Of a stretch of 64,000 nt of DNA, positions 25,473 to 34,317 are shown in pieces. The position numbers and the translations under genes are program-made. The notes below the pieces were generated by a model. That model did no database searches and was not told where the DNA came from. It worked only from the letters and a program-made list of their open reading frames with translations. The stretch is from Planococcus shixiaomingii. GTDB lineage: Bacteria > Bacillota > Bacilli > Bacillales_A > Planococcaceae. The DNA lies in NCBI RefSeq assembly GCF_030413615.1, contig NZ_CP129236.1, forward strand, positions 1,844,001-1,908,000. The letters are read 5' to 3'. Each line of letters starts with the position of its first letter. The first letter of the stretch is position 1.

Positions 25473-26333
25473 ATGAATCATCTATTATTCAATCAACAAA
25501 TTTGGGAAAAAGCGTGGGAGCAGGATCCAAACACTTCTTTAAAACGAATGAAAAAAGCGGGGTTGCCTACGTATGAGTCCCAAGGATTTTCCAAGTGGGC
25601 GAAAGCCTACAATGAAACTTCTTTCAGTATGCAGGGGCAAAATCGTAGTGCGCGGATTATGAAGTGGATTGAGCAACAAGTTTCTTCATTTGAAGGAATG
25701 TCTATTCTGGATATCGGTGCAGCTTCTGGCGTATTCAGTATTCCCTTTGCCCAAAAAGGAGCCCGGGTGACAGCAGTGGAACCTTCAAAGGAGTTAACCG
25801 ATATGCTAAAGAACAACGCAAGCACTCATTCCGTTGAAATTTCCATTCTCAATAAGCCGTTTGAAGCAATCGCAGATAAGCCTACAGCTTCATTTGATTT
25901 GGTCTTCGCCTCCATGTGTCCGGCCATCACAGACTGGACAGCGGCCCAAAAAGCGATGAGTTTTGCTAAAAAGTATTTTTATTCGAGCATGATGGCCGGT
26001 CCAAAAAGAAACTACTTGATGGAAGAAATCCTGTCTGCTTTAGGGATTGAAAACGAACCTGTTCATTCTTCAGATATGGCTTATTTGTTGCATCTCCTCT
26101 ACTTAGAAGGATACACGTATCAGTCTTTAATCGAAAAACATGAACAGACAACCATGATGCGTCTTGAAGAAATCATTTCACAGTTGCCGACATGGTTCAG
26201 GGATTATGGGATTGACGCGGACAGCGATCTGATGGCAAAAGCAGAAAAGTATTTGCGCGACTCATCTAAAAAAGAATGGAGTGTGCTAACCGGCGGCAAA
26301 TTCGGAAAGGTTCTCGTGTATCTTGACAACTAA
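25473..26333 (+). CDS. Class I SAM-dependent methyltransferase
   Basis: A 286-residue methyltransferase with motif I SILDIGAASGVFSIPFA (about 77-93), an acidic residue after the second strand (VTAVEPSKELTDMLK) and a DLVFASMCPAITDW motif IV. The ~55-residue N-terminal extension with FSKWAKAYNETSF is like methyltransferases linked to Rrf2 regulators. ATG 25473 follows AAAAGGAGG. The substrate is unknown; with the next gene, a thiol substrate is one possibility. Confidence 0.88.
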   Translation: MNHLLFNQQIWEKAWEQDPNTSLKRMKKAGLPTYESQGFSKWAKAYNETSFSMQGQNRSARIMKWIEQQVSSFEGMSILDIGAASGVFSIPFAQKGARVTAVEPSKELTDMLKNNASTHSVEISILNKPFEAIADKPTASFDLVFASMCPAITDWTAAQKAMSFAKKYFYSSMMAGPKRNYLMEEILSALGIENEPVHSSDMAYLLHLLYLEGYTYQSLIEKHEQTTMMRLEEIISQLPTWFRDYGIDADSDLMAKAEKYLRDSSKKEWSVLTGGKFGKVLVYLDN

Positions 26334-26381
26334 ACAACCAATTTACTAATGATAGTGACTAAACTAGAGGAGGATTTTTTT

Positions 26382-27284
26382 ATGATCTACGATTGTGTCA
26401 TTATAGGCGGCGGCCCAGCAGGTTTAAATGCAGCATTGGTTTTAGGGAGGTCTAGAAGAAAGATAGCCCTCGTGGATGCCAACCAACCTCGAAACGCTGT
26501 TACGCATGCTTCTCACGGTTACCTTACACAAGATGGGGTATCACCATCAGAATTTCGACGTATTGCTTACGAGGAAATAGTCCGCTACCCTACCGTTGAA
26601 CATCATATCGACAAAGTTTTGGACGTACATAAAACAGAACAGGGATTTTTAGTGCGGACACTTCACAAAGAGTTCACGACCAAAAAACTGCTAGTAGCCA
26701 CCGGTTTGAAGGAAATCTTACCGGATATCGGGGGAATTAAAGAGTTTTACGGGAAAAGCGTCTTTTACTGCCCTTATTGTGACGGTTGGGAAATGCGGGA
26801 TCGCCAACTCGTGGTGGTTTCTCATCATCCACAAGTCTTTCACTTTGCAAAGCTCCTTTCCAATTGGTCTCGAGATCTCCTAATCTGTACAAATGGAAAA
26901 AGCATATTGACGGAAGAAGAGACACAAGAACTGAAAGCGAATAAGATTTCTGTAACGCAAAAACCGGTTCAATCATTTTGTGGAACAAATGGACAGTTAG
27001 AAGAAGTGGTATGGACCGATGGAACTCGAACGAAGCGAACCGGCGCTTTTATCAATCCGCAATGGTTCCCCCAATTAGACTTCCTGAAGCAGATTCCTAT
27101 TGAAAAAAATGATCAGGCGGCCATCCTGACAGATGCGATGGGAAAAAGCACGACTCCGGGTCTGTTTGCGGCGGGTGAAGCCACAACTGGAACGCCCACC
27201 CAATTAATTGTTGCAGCTGCAGCCGGAAGCCTTGCGGCGACCAGCATCAATGCCGAGCTTACAATGGAACGATTTCGTATTTAG
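26382..27284 (+). CDS. FAD-dependent thioredoxin-reductase-like oxidoreductase with CxxC
   Basis: A 300-residue flavoprotein of the low-molecular-weight thioredoxin reductase fold: FAD motif GGGPAGLNAAL (9-19), redox pair C130-x2-C133 (FYCPYCDGWE), and GLFAAGEATTGTP as the second FAD site. The NADPH site, usually GxGxxA after the CxxC, reads VVVSHHPQVFHFAK and has lost its glycines. It may therefore not use NADPH and may work as a dithiol oxidase. ATG 26382 follows AGGAGG; an earlier in-frame start at 26349 lacks a site. It is downstream of the methyltransferase gene. Confidence 0.85.
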   Translation: MIYDCVIIGGGPAGLNAALVLGRSRRKIALVDANQPRNAVTHASHGYLTQDGVSPSEFRRIAYEEIVRYPTVEHHIDKVLDVHKTEQGFLVRTLHKEFTTKKLLVATGLKEILPDIGGIKEFYGKSVFYCPYCDGWEMRDRQLVVVSHHPQVFHFAKLLSNWSRDLLICTNGKSILTEEETQELKANKISVTQKPVQSFCGTNGQLEEVVWTDGTRTKRTGAFINPQWFPQLDFLKQIPIEKNDQAAILTDAMGKSTTPGLFAAGEATTGTPTQLIVAAAAGSLAATSINAELTMERFRI

Positions 27285-27363
27285 CTGAAACTCTCTTTTT
27301 TTATTCTATTAAAGATATAAAAAGTAGATAATGTCTATTGAAAATAACGTTAGGAGTACACGG

Positions 27364-28835
27364 ATGACTAAAATCATACAGAATAAAAGATTTACTGATA
27401 CACCTGTTGAATACAAAGTTGTGTCTATTATGATTGCATTGCTATTAAGTATCTTTTTAGGAATGCTTAGTGTACAGCACTCCATGTAGCCTAAAGCCAC
27501 TTAATAATTGTCTTTGATATTTCTGCCACTACCGCTCAGTGGTTGACAACAGGTTATTTACTGACAGTCGGTATCTTGATTCCCATATCAGCGTTGCTGA
27601 TGCAATGGTTCACAACCCGGCAACTTTTTAGTGCAGCACTCATTTTATCTATGCTTAGCACGTTAATTGCTGCTCTATCTCCCTATTTTGAACTATTGCT
27701 GATCGGACTTATAATACAAGCTGCAGGAATGGCTATTTTATTGCCGTTAATGTTCCATATACTCCTTCTGATCTTCCCTCCAGAAAAAAGAGGTATGGTA
27801 ATGGGATTCCTTGGTTTGGTACTTGTTGTTGCCCCTGCTGTTGGGCCGGTCTTTTCTGGAATAATACTCGAGAGTTTAGGATGGGAATCCATCTTTTGGA
27901 TACCTCTTCCTTTTTATGTGATTTCTCTTCTTATAGGCATGTATTCTACACAAAATGTAACAACGATTACCAAACCTAAGATCGATATGCTCACCATCCT
28001 TACTTCTACGCTTGGCTTTGGTGGAATCGTATTCGCCTTCAGCACTCTCGGTGAAGATGCAGCAGGAATAAGAAACCTGGCTGTTATAATTCCTATGGCA
28101 GTCGGTCTTGTTTCTTTAATTGTTTTTGTGACCCGCCAATTAAAAATGGGACAGCCTATGTTAAATTTACGAGCCTTTAAGTATCGAATGTTTACTCTGG
28201 GGACTTTTATGACATTCATTTGTATGATGTTCACTTTGGTAGCCATGATTGTATTGCCCATATTCCTTATCCAAGGACTTGGTCTTAATGCAATAGCAGC
28301 AGGTCTTATTTTACTGCCCGGAGGGATTTTGCAAGCAGTGATGTCACCTGTAACTGGTAGGCTATTTGATAAATCCGGGCCCAAATAGGTAGTTCCCTTA
28401 GGTTTAACCTTTATCACCGTAGCTCTTTTTTCTTTATCAAACCTGCCCATCGATATTCCTATCGCAATCATTATCCTGCTTCATTCATTGTTAATGGTTG
28501 GGATATGCTTAGTATGGATGCCTGCTCAAACAAACGGACTTAATCAATTATCGCCAAGTTTTTATCCGGATGGAAGTGCGATAATGAATACACTTCAACA
28601 AGTGGCTGGTGCTATCGGAACCGCAGTGGCAATTACGGTAATGACTTTGGGTATTAATCGATTTATGCAAGCTGCACATCAACAGAATACGTCAGCAAAT
28701 GAATCTCTTGCATTAGTCGCAGGGACTCAGGAAAGTTTTATTTTTGTCCTGATTGTCGCCATTATAGGATTAATTTGTTCCTTATTCATGGAGAGGGTTA
28801 AGTTGCTGGATATTAAAAGCTCTGATAGAGAATAG
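27364..28835 (+). pseudogene. Broken EmrB/QacA-type (DHA2) MFS drug exporter
   Basis: A 14-helix-type multidrug exporter destroyed by several lesions. The ATG at 27364 (site AGGAG) opens a frame that gives the N-terminus to IFLGMLS, then meets a frameshift near 27475. In the other frame the protein continues as TALHVA, stop, SHLIIVFDISATTAQWLTTG and onward. It is then cut by a TAG at 28386-28388 after FDKSGPK, and resumes in the same frame to 28835 (LVWMPAQTNGLNQL). Homology to LmrB/EmrB exporters is clear from QWLTTGYLLTVGILIPISA and the motif GPVFSGIILESLGW. Non-functional as written. Confidence 0.85.
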
Positions 28836-29014
28836 GAAAACATTTGTATCTATCTTATTTTTTTCAGAAACAAAGGGGGAAGATAGGTTTGGTTCAGTTC
28901 ATCATCTGCTCTCCCTTTGCATAAATGTATAACTTCCTATAGTGCCATAATATGTTAGCAAAAGTTATCAAGTGTCTCTAATGACTCTCGGTTGCATGTG
29001 AGGAGGAGATGAAA

Positions 29015-29257
29015 GTGGGTTTTTTTAAAAAAATCTTTGTAAGCTATGATCCTGTTTTTGCATCAAGTAATTTATTTTGTATGATGCAGTTGGAGGATAT
29101 ATTGAAAATAAAAAACTGTCATTGTTATATTGAGATGAAAAGTTACCCCGTCTTTATTATGAAGTGTCCATCATCTGATTCGATGTCAGCAAAGCAATGG
29201 ATTATTAATGAAGAATTTACCTGTGATAAACTCGAAAAAGACCATATATACTATTGA
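29015..29257 (+). CDS. Small hypothetical protein
   Basis: An 80-residue frame starting at GTG 29015, eight bases after AGGAGG; an ATG at 29009 overlaps the site. The protein (GFFKKIFVSYDPVFASSNLF and onward) has several Cys and Met and no recognised domain. It could be a genuine short gene or a relic. Upstream and downstream spacers show no promoter or terminator, except the dispersed element at 29424. Confidence 0.4.
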   Translation: MGFFKKIFVSYDPVFASSNLFCMMQLEDILKIKNCHCYIEMKSYPVFIMKCPSSDSMSAKQWIINEEFTCDKLEKDHIYY

Positions 29258-29423
29258 ACAGAGAGTTTTTCAGGAGATTTTGTAGAATATTTTCAAAGGT
29301 TACTTAATCATTTAGCAAAATCGTTCATGAAGTAGCTTCTTTAATAAGTAAGAAAAGAAGGATTTATGCATAAGATTTTCGAACGATTAGTGCAGGATTT
29401 AAAGTATATATATGATGGCTTAT

Positions 29424-29498
29424 GCAAGGAAAGAAGTTACAGACAGTATTTCTTTCCTTGCTTTTGTTTGTGGAAGTATACGTTTACAAACGGTTTGA
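29424..29498 (+). repeat. Dispersed intergenic element, copy 5
   Basis: Perfect 12-base stem GCAAGGAAAGAA / TTCTTTCCTTGC (29424-29461), T-rich spacer, then the core GTATACGTTTACAAACGGTT ending near 29496. This is the only recognisable content of the 29258-29586 spacer, apart from the operator next to the TetR gene. Confidence 0.65.
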
Positions 29499-29550
29499 AA
29501 TTGCCCAATATGGTTCAGATTTCTTGCTATATAAAATGAATTCCATATAA

Positions 29551-29570
29551 TATATAATGAACGTTCAATA
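29551..29570. promoter_or_regulatory. TetR operator overlapping the -10 box
   Basis: Palindrome TGAACGTTCA (29558-29567) directly joined to a TATAAT box (29553-29558), 17 bases before the TetR gene. The same TATAATGAACGTTC string recurs before the exporter gene, which points to autorepression and joint control. Confidence 0.7.
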
Positions 29571-29586
29571 TAAATGAGGTGAGTAC

Positions 29587-30150
29587 ATGAAACAGTCATT
29601 AAAAAAAGAAGCTATATTAAACTCAGCTGAGACATTATTTTATCAGCATGGTTTTCATGCAGTCGGTGTAAAAAGCATACTGGATCATGCTGGCGTCGCG
29701 CCCATGACGATGTATTATCACTTCAAATCAAAGGAAGAGGTAATCAAAGAAATATTAATGCAAAGAGATGAGCGATATCTTCAAGTTATTGAAGACACCA
29801 TCAACAAAGAAGAGGGCATTAATTTATATATAGAATCTCTGTTTAAAGCCCATATGAATTGGATCGAAACAAAAGGTTCAAATGGGTGCTTATTTTTAAG
29901 AGCAAAGCAAGAGTACGAAGGCGTTAACGATGAAATTACAGCATTGAGCAAAGCACATAAACAGTCATTCCTGAATAAGATTGAAAATGATTTGGAACTT
30001 TTCCATGCTCCTAAATCTCTTGGCATGCAAATCACGATTACTTTGGAAGGCTTGACAGCTATGATACAAATCACTGAGCTAAACAAGGTAAAAGAAGCAG
30101 CAGCAGAACTAATGAAGAATCTTCATGTTTCCAATGATGAAACTAAGTAA
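29587..30150 (+). CDS. TetR/AcrR-family transcriptional repressor
   Basis: A 187-residue TetR-family protein. The N-terminal HTH (about 5-50) reads KKEAILNSAETLFYQHGFHA, then GVKSILDHAGVAPMTMYYHF, a canonical signature. The C-terminal ligand domain has a Cys in SNGCLFLRAKQEYEG, as in the YxaF/LmrA-like group. ATG 29587 follows GAGGTGAG. It probably represses itself and the MFS exporter next door through the shared TGAACGTTCA operators. Ligand unknown. Confidence 0.93.
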   Translation: MKQSLKKEAILNSAETLFYQHGFHAVGVKSILDHAGVAPMTMYYHFKSKEEVIKEILMQRDERYLQVIEDTINKEEGINLYIESLFKAHMNWIETKGSNGCLFLRAKQEYEGVNDEITALSKAHKQSFLNKIENDLELFHAPKSLGMQITITLEGLTAMIQITELNKVKEAAAELMKNLHVSNDETK

Positions 30151-30160
30151 TGAGCTGAGA

Positions 30161-30196
30161 GCAATGTTAAGTTAAACAACATTGCCTTTTATTTTT
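30161..30196 (+). terminator. Terminator between the TetR and MFS genes
   Basis: Stem GCAATGTT / AACATTGC with a nine-base loop and T-rich tail. The T tail merges with the promoter of the exporter. Confidence 0.75.
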
Positions 30197-30223
30197 CACT
30201 TTTATTATAATGAACGTTCTACA
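30182..30223 (+). promoter_or_regulatory. Promoter and operator of the MFS exporter
   Basis: TTGCCT (30182-30187), an 18-base spacer and TATAAT (30206-30211), overlapping TGAACGTTCT (30211-30220). The operator half-sites match those before the TetR gene at nine of ten positions. Confidence 0.65.
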
Positions 30224-30238
30224 TAAGGAGTGATTCCA

Positions 30239-31363
30239 ATGCATTCAAAAAAATTAGTGATAGTAGGTTTACCGATGATTGCGGTGACATATGGTTTATC
30301 CCGGTTCAGTTATGGATTAATGCTTCCTTATATCAATGAAGAGATGAACATGGACCCTTCCACGAGTGGTCTGATCTCTTCTTTGTCCTATCTTGCTTAT
30401 TGCTTGGCAATCGTATTGGCGATGGTATTTTCGAATAAAGTGACTTCAAAATCGCTACTCATGGCAGCAGGATTGACATCAGTCATTGGTTTGGGTGTTA
30501 TCGCCATTTCGTCCAGCCCTATAATACTCGGTTTAGGTATATTTTTGGCAGGGTTGAGTACAGGGTTGTCATCTCCTCCTTATGCAAATATTGTGGATAC
30601 AAATATAGAAACAAGGTTACAGAACCAGACGAATTCATGGATTAATTCGGGCACGAGCATCGGGACGGCCTTTACGGGAGCGATTGTTATCCTTATGACC
30701 GACAACTGGAGAGAAACGTACATGATCTTTCTGGTCATTGCTATTCTTGTATTAATCGCGAATTATAAAGGACTTCCCAAAAATCAAAATTTAAAAAAGG
30801 AAAGCAAGGCCAGTTTTTCTAAAAAAGAAGGGAAGCAGTCTATTCAATTGATTTTGGCGTCCTTACTTTTAGGAGTATCCTGTTCGGCCTATTGGACATT
30901 CTCAAGAGATTTCATATTGAATCTGGAGAGCGCACCTTCCTACCTCGGTGAGTGGTTATGGGTAATTATTGGCGTTGCGGGGTTGTTGGGTGGAACTGCT
31001 GGAGTCTTTATCGATAAATTCGGTTTGATGACCGCTTATCGAATATCGGTTCTAGCCCTTTCAACTTCGTCTCTTTTACTCGGAATATTTCCTGGAAACA
31101 ATCTGATGGGGTTTTTCTCACCAGCTCTTTTTGGCAGCTCCTATATTTTTATGACAGGAGTATTGATTGTGTGGGGGATTACTGTATTCAAGAGCAGTCC
31201 ATCATTCGGACTTGGAGTGCCTTTCTTGATATTGGCGCTTGGTCAAGCAGCAGGATCTATTTTCTCTGGATTGATAGCTGATATTGCAGGATATCACGCT
31301 CTTTTTATCGGAGCTTCTATACTTGGCTATATAAACTTAGTATTTAAACATGATTCCAATTAA
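30239..31363 (+). CDS. MFS transporter (YbfB/CynX-like)
   Basis: A 374-residue major-facilitator protein with about 12 helices. The N-terminal RFSYGLMLPYINEEMNMDPS loop, then helices with an internal A-G-L-S-T-G-L-S-S-P-P motif, match the cyanate-permease/YbfB group. It is probably an exporter of a small compound sensed by the TetR protein. ATG 30239 follows AAGGAGTG. Gene order (regulator then exporter, shared operator) supports a resistance or detoxification role. Confidence 0.9.
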   Translation: MHSKKLVIVGLPMIAVTYGLSRFSYGLMLPYINEEMNMDPSTSGLISSLSYLAYCLAIVLAMVFSNKVTSKSLLMAAGLTSVIGLGVIAISSSPIILGLGIFLAGLSTGLSSPPYANIVDTNIETRLQNQTNSWINSGTSIGTAFTGAIVILMTDNWRETYMIFLVIAILVLIANYKGLPKNQNLKKESKASFSKKEGKQSIQLILASLLLGVSCSAYWTFSRDFILNLESAPSYLGEWLWVIIGVAGLLGGTAGVFIDKFGLMTAYRISVLALSTSSLLLGIFPGNNLMGFFSPALFGSSYIFMTGVLIVWGITVFKSSPSFGLGVPFLILALGQAAGSIFSGLIADIAGYHALFIGASILGYINLVFKHDSN

Positions 31364-31486
31364 ATATTTCAAATCTGGACCTGCGGTTGCTAAAGAAGTC
31401 AGTAAAATCTTGCGGAAGTGAATAGTTGATTAGTTTACATATGAGAAATTTTCAGAACCACTGGTTATTTTAATAGCTACCTATAA

Positions 31487-31585
31487 ATGGGGAAAAGCAG
31501 TGCTGATCAGCAAGGCTTTTTCCCATTTGTCTGTGTATTTGTACTTTTACATAAGGTTTTTATACAGCTTAAAACCGCTGAAAGG
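31487..31585 (+). repeat. Dispersed intergenic element, copy 6
   Basis: Stem ATGGGGAAAAGC / GCTTTTTCCCAT (31487-31526, one wobble), T-rich spacer, core GTACTTTTACATAAGGTTTT (31541-31560), then AAAACCGCTGAAAGG (31571-31585). GGTTTT and AAAACC can pair. This is the only recognisable content of the 31364-31691 spacer. Confidence 0.65.
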
Positions 31586-31691
31586 ATTTTGGTAGGAAAA
31601 AAGCGAATTAACAGAGCAGGCTTTAATAACCGTATGTTCAATTGATTTTAATAAGCGCCTAATTGAAGCATTCTAAAGAGGGGAAATACAA

Positions 31692-32036
31692 ATGAAAAAA
31701 CTTCTCTATGGAGTGTTGGCGGCCAAACTGATTTTTGCTTTGTATAGTTATCAACGACCCATGTTGAGTACGGAAGAAGCCGTAGTACAAGCTTACGAGT
31801 ATCTAAGAAATCCCCCTGTGCAGATGTACATGACTATCGAACCGATTCAGGTTGAATTGAATGAAGTGCCAGCGGAAAATATTCGCGCAGTGCTGAATCC
31901 ACAAGAAGGCTTTTTGAATCAGTTGATCAATAAGCAACAATGGGAAGTAACAATTAACTATCAACATGCAGTGCCCACCGTGGTACTGGATGCAACTACC
32001 GGTGAATTTTTGGAGTTATCCGGACCCTTGAATTAA
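31692..32036 (+). CDS. Hypothetical exported or membrane-anchored protein
   Basis: A 114-residue protein with a short N-terminal hydrophobic stretch (about 3-19) and a ~90-residue domain. The end of that domain (VPTVVLDATTGEFLELSGPL) has a PepSY-like strand-turn. ATG 31692 follows GAGGGGA. No family is firmly recognised; it is probably exposed outside the membrane. Confidence 0.65.
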   Translation: MKKLLYGVLAAKLIFALYSYQRPMLSTEEAVVQAYEYLRNPPVQMYMTIEPIQVELNEVPAENIRAVLNPQEGFLNQLINKQQWEVTINYQHAVPTVVLDATTGEFLELSGPLN

Positions 32037-32223
32037 AAGGTTCGTCAGCTTTACTATTAACAAATCATTAAGTAAATACAGGGATTTTCGTTGAATTTTA
32101 GGTAGAACCGTATTCTTTTTTATAGGTTCTTGATTTTCTCCTTGTGCCACTGTTAAAAACGAGTAGTGGAGAGTTAAGGATTTTACGAGAAAATCAATTG
32201 TTGAGTAAGAGAGGAGAAATCTT

Positions 32224-33204
32224 ATGATAAACAACGTTGAAAAGTTTGCAGATGTAGCAAAACTGGCTGCCGATAGGTACGATATACAACTTAATGAAAT
32301 TTGTTTTTTAGCTGAAGAAACCAACATTCTGTACAAATTAAGTGATACGAACGGAAACAAGTTCTTAATGAAAATATTTCAAAATAACTCAAGTAACTTA
32401 GAAGATAATCAATTGGAAGTATATATGATGAATCTAGTAATACAAAGAGGCTGCATTTCTCTCCCGTCTATCCTTTCGGCTACTGATGGAAGTGAAATAC
32501 AGGAAATTTTTTTAGGTGAAGATCGGCCCCCTATCCGGGTTGCTGTTTACAGCTGGTTAGAAGGCGAAGATTTAGATAGCAATGAAACTGAAGAGAGGTT
32601 TATTCATTTAGGGGAAATGACAGCACGGTTACACGCTGCTACTTTTGGTGAAAAGGTTCCGAAAACTTTTTCGCCAAAAAGATGGGATAATGTATTTTAT
32701 TATATAGAAGACAAAATGGTTTATAAACAGAGCGAGTATCAGCGTTACTTATCAAGGGAATATCATGAATTAATGGATGCGATTATTCCCTATTTAAATA
32801 GTAGATTATCGGGATATTATCAAATCAATGAAGGAAATCTTCAACTCATACATAGTGATTTGAATCCTTGGAACGTTTTAGTTAGTGAAGATGCTATGCA
32901 TATTATTGATTTTGAAGATACTATGCTTGGGTTACCCCTGCATGACATTGCTATCTTATTATACTATTACAGATATGAAGAGGTATTTGATTATGAAAAC
33001 GTAAAGGACCTTTTCTTTAAAGGATATGAAAAAATAAGACCATTACCGGAGTTTGAAGAGTTTGATTTAGAGTTGTTAATGACTGCAAGAAGGGTGAATT
33101 TTTTAAACTATATTTTACTAGTAAGCGATGATCCAAGCAGTTTTATTGATAAGAGTCTGCCTAAGGTGAGGGAGTTTGTACGAAAGTATAATCTAAAAAT
33201 TTAA
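32224..33204 (+). CDS. APH-family phosphotransferase (homoserine/choline-kinase-like)
   Basis: A 326-residue small-molecule kinase with the aminoglycoside-phosphotransferase fold. Brenner's motif HSDLNPWNVLV (about residue 214) and the metal-binding IIDFED follow the usual pattern. The N-lobe has the KFLMKIFQ lysine. The substrate could be an amino alcohol, a homoserine-like compound or an antibiotic; the sequence does not decide. ATG 32224 follows GAGGAGA. Single gene. Confidence 0.88.
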   Translation: MINNVEKFADVAKLAADRYDIQLNEICFLAEETNILYKLSDTNGNKFLMKIFQNNSSNLEDNQLEVYMMNLVIQRGCISLPSILSATDGSEIQEIFLGEDRPPIRVAVYSWLEGEDLDSNETEERFIHLGEMTARLHAATFGEKVPKTFSPKRWDNVFYYIEDKMVYKQSEYQRYLSREYHELMDAIIPYLNSRLSGYYQINEGNLQLIHSDLNPWNVLVSEDAMHIIDFEDTMLGLPLHDIAILLYYYRYEEVFDYENVKDLFFKGYEKIRPLPEFEEFDLELLMTARRVNFLNYILLVSDDPSSFIDKSLPKVREFVRKYNLKI

Positions 33205-33518
33205 GTAAAAATTTTTGAAAAAGTACAGAATGCTCTTGTTTATAAAAGAACTTAGAATACCAAAAGTTAATTAATACGCAGTACAAGAAGAGTGTTTAAT
33301 AGAAAAGAACCTTCCACAATTTGACGCAATTGTAGAACAATAAAGGCAGAAAATGATCAAACATTTTTCATAATCTCTGAATTATAATCTGTTGCGAAAG
33401 AGCCCATTTCAACCTACTTTATTCAAATGGGAAGTATTTAACCTAAGAGGAATGCGCATCGCGAATAAAATATTGCGTAGAATCAGAAGAATTAAATTGG
33501 AAAAAGGAGTTGTGGAGC
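33205..33518. other. Spacer with a weak stem-loop
   Basis: A stem CCCATTT / AAATGGG at 33402-33431 has no T run. Otherwise it is plain AT-rich spacer; no gene or promoter is confidently seen. Confidence 0.5.
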
Positions 33519-33965
33519 ATGAGTCACTTGGAAAGATTAAAGAAAATAATGACGGGTGAAGTGCCCGGCGCCCCGGTTGCGCAAGTTCTTGGCTTTGAAG
33601 TCGTGGAGGCAGAAGAAGGCAGGGTGGTCATCGAACTAGAAGCTTCTGAAAGATTACATAATCCGATGGGCACGCTGCATGGCGGGATCTTGGGTGATAT
33701 AGCGGATGCTGCGATGGGGTTATCTTTCGTCAGTACGCTCGCTGAGGACGAACTGTTTACGACAGTGGAACTTAAACTGAATTTCCTTAAACCGGTTTTC
33801 AAATCGAAACTTCGGGCTGAAGGGAAAATAATCAAAAAGGGTGGCACAATCGGATTGCTGGAATGCCACATCTACGATGAAAAAGGGAGCCTGGTTGCCC
33901 ATTCAACGAGTACCTGTATGGTTTTGAAAGGGAACTCCAATCATAAAAGAGAAAGAAAAGAGTGA
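33519..33965 (+). CDS. PaaI-type hotdog thioesterase
   Basis: A 148-residue hotdog-fold acyl-CoA thioesterase. The family motif NPMGTLHGGILGDIADAAMG carries the catalytic HGG and Asp, followed by the TTVELKLNFLKPV strand. ATG 33519 follows AAAGGAG. Single gene; the acyl group is unknown. Members often act on phenylacetyl- or hydroxyphenyl-CoA. Confidence 0.92.
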   Translation: MSHLERLKKIMTGEVPGAPVAQVLGFEVVEAEEGRVVIELEASERLHNPMGTLHGGILGDIADAAMGLSFVSTLAEDELFTTVELKLNFLKPVFKSKLRAEGKIIKKGGTIGLLECHIYDEKGSLVAHSTSTCMVLKGNSNHKRERKE

Positions 33966-34080
33966 TCAAAATTAAATGCTCACGTAAATATCTATTCGCT
34001 ATCCCTATGTCTAAAAAGGTGCTTCACCGGGAAAAGATAAATAGATTTATCATTCATTTCAAAAATGGAGGGTAACGATT

Positions 34081-34317
34081 ATGAATGGTCCATTCCAAGA
34101 TAGGGAGCTGGATGAGGAAGAAGAAGACGAATGGAGAATAAAGCTGGCTGAAAGGAAAGCCATGTTGGGTAACAATTCAGCGCTCGAAAGTATGATGTGG
34201 AATACGAAAATAGAGATAATGGGAAGAATGATGAAGAAAGGTTATGCAGATAAAGAAATTGCAGAAATCTTAGAGTTAAACGCAAAACAAATCATTGAAA
34301 TGAAAAGGGAATTGTAA
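34081..34317 (+). CDS. Small acidic helical protein with an HTH-like C-terminus
   Basis: A 78-residue protein. The N-terminal half is strongly charged (RELDEEEEDEWRIKLAERKA). The C-terminal half (MMKKGYADKEIAEILELNAK and onward) resembles the short HTH tail found at the end of Rpn-type recombination-promoting nucleases. No nuclease domain is present, so this is either a separate small protein or a domain left over. ATG 34081 follows TGGAGGG. Confidence 0.6.
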   Translation: MNGPFQDRELDEEEEDEWRIKLAERKAMLGNNSALESMMWNTKIEIMGRMMKKGYADKEIAEILELNAKQIIEMKREL

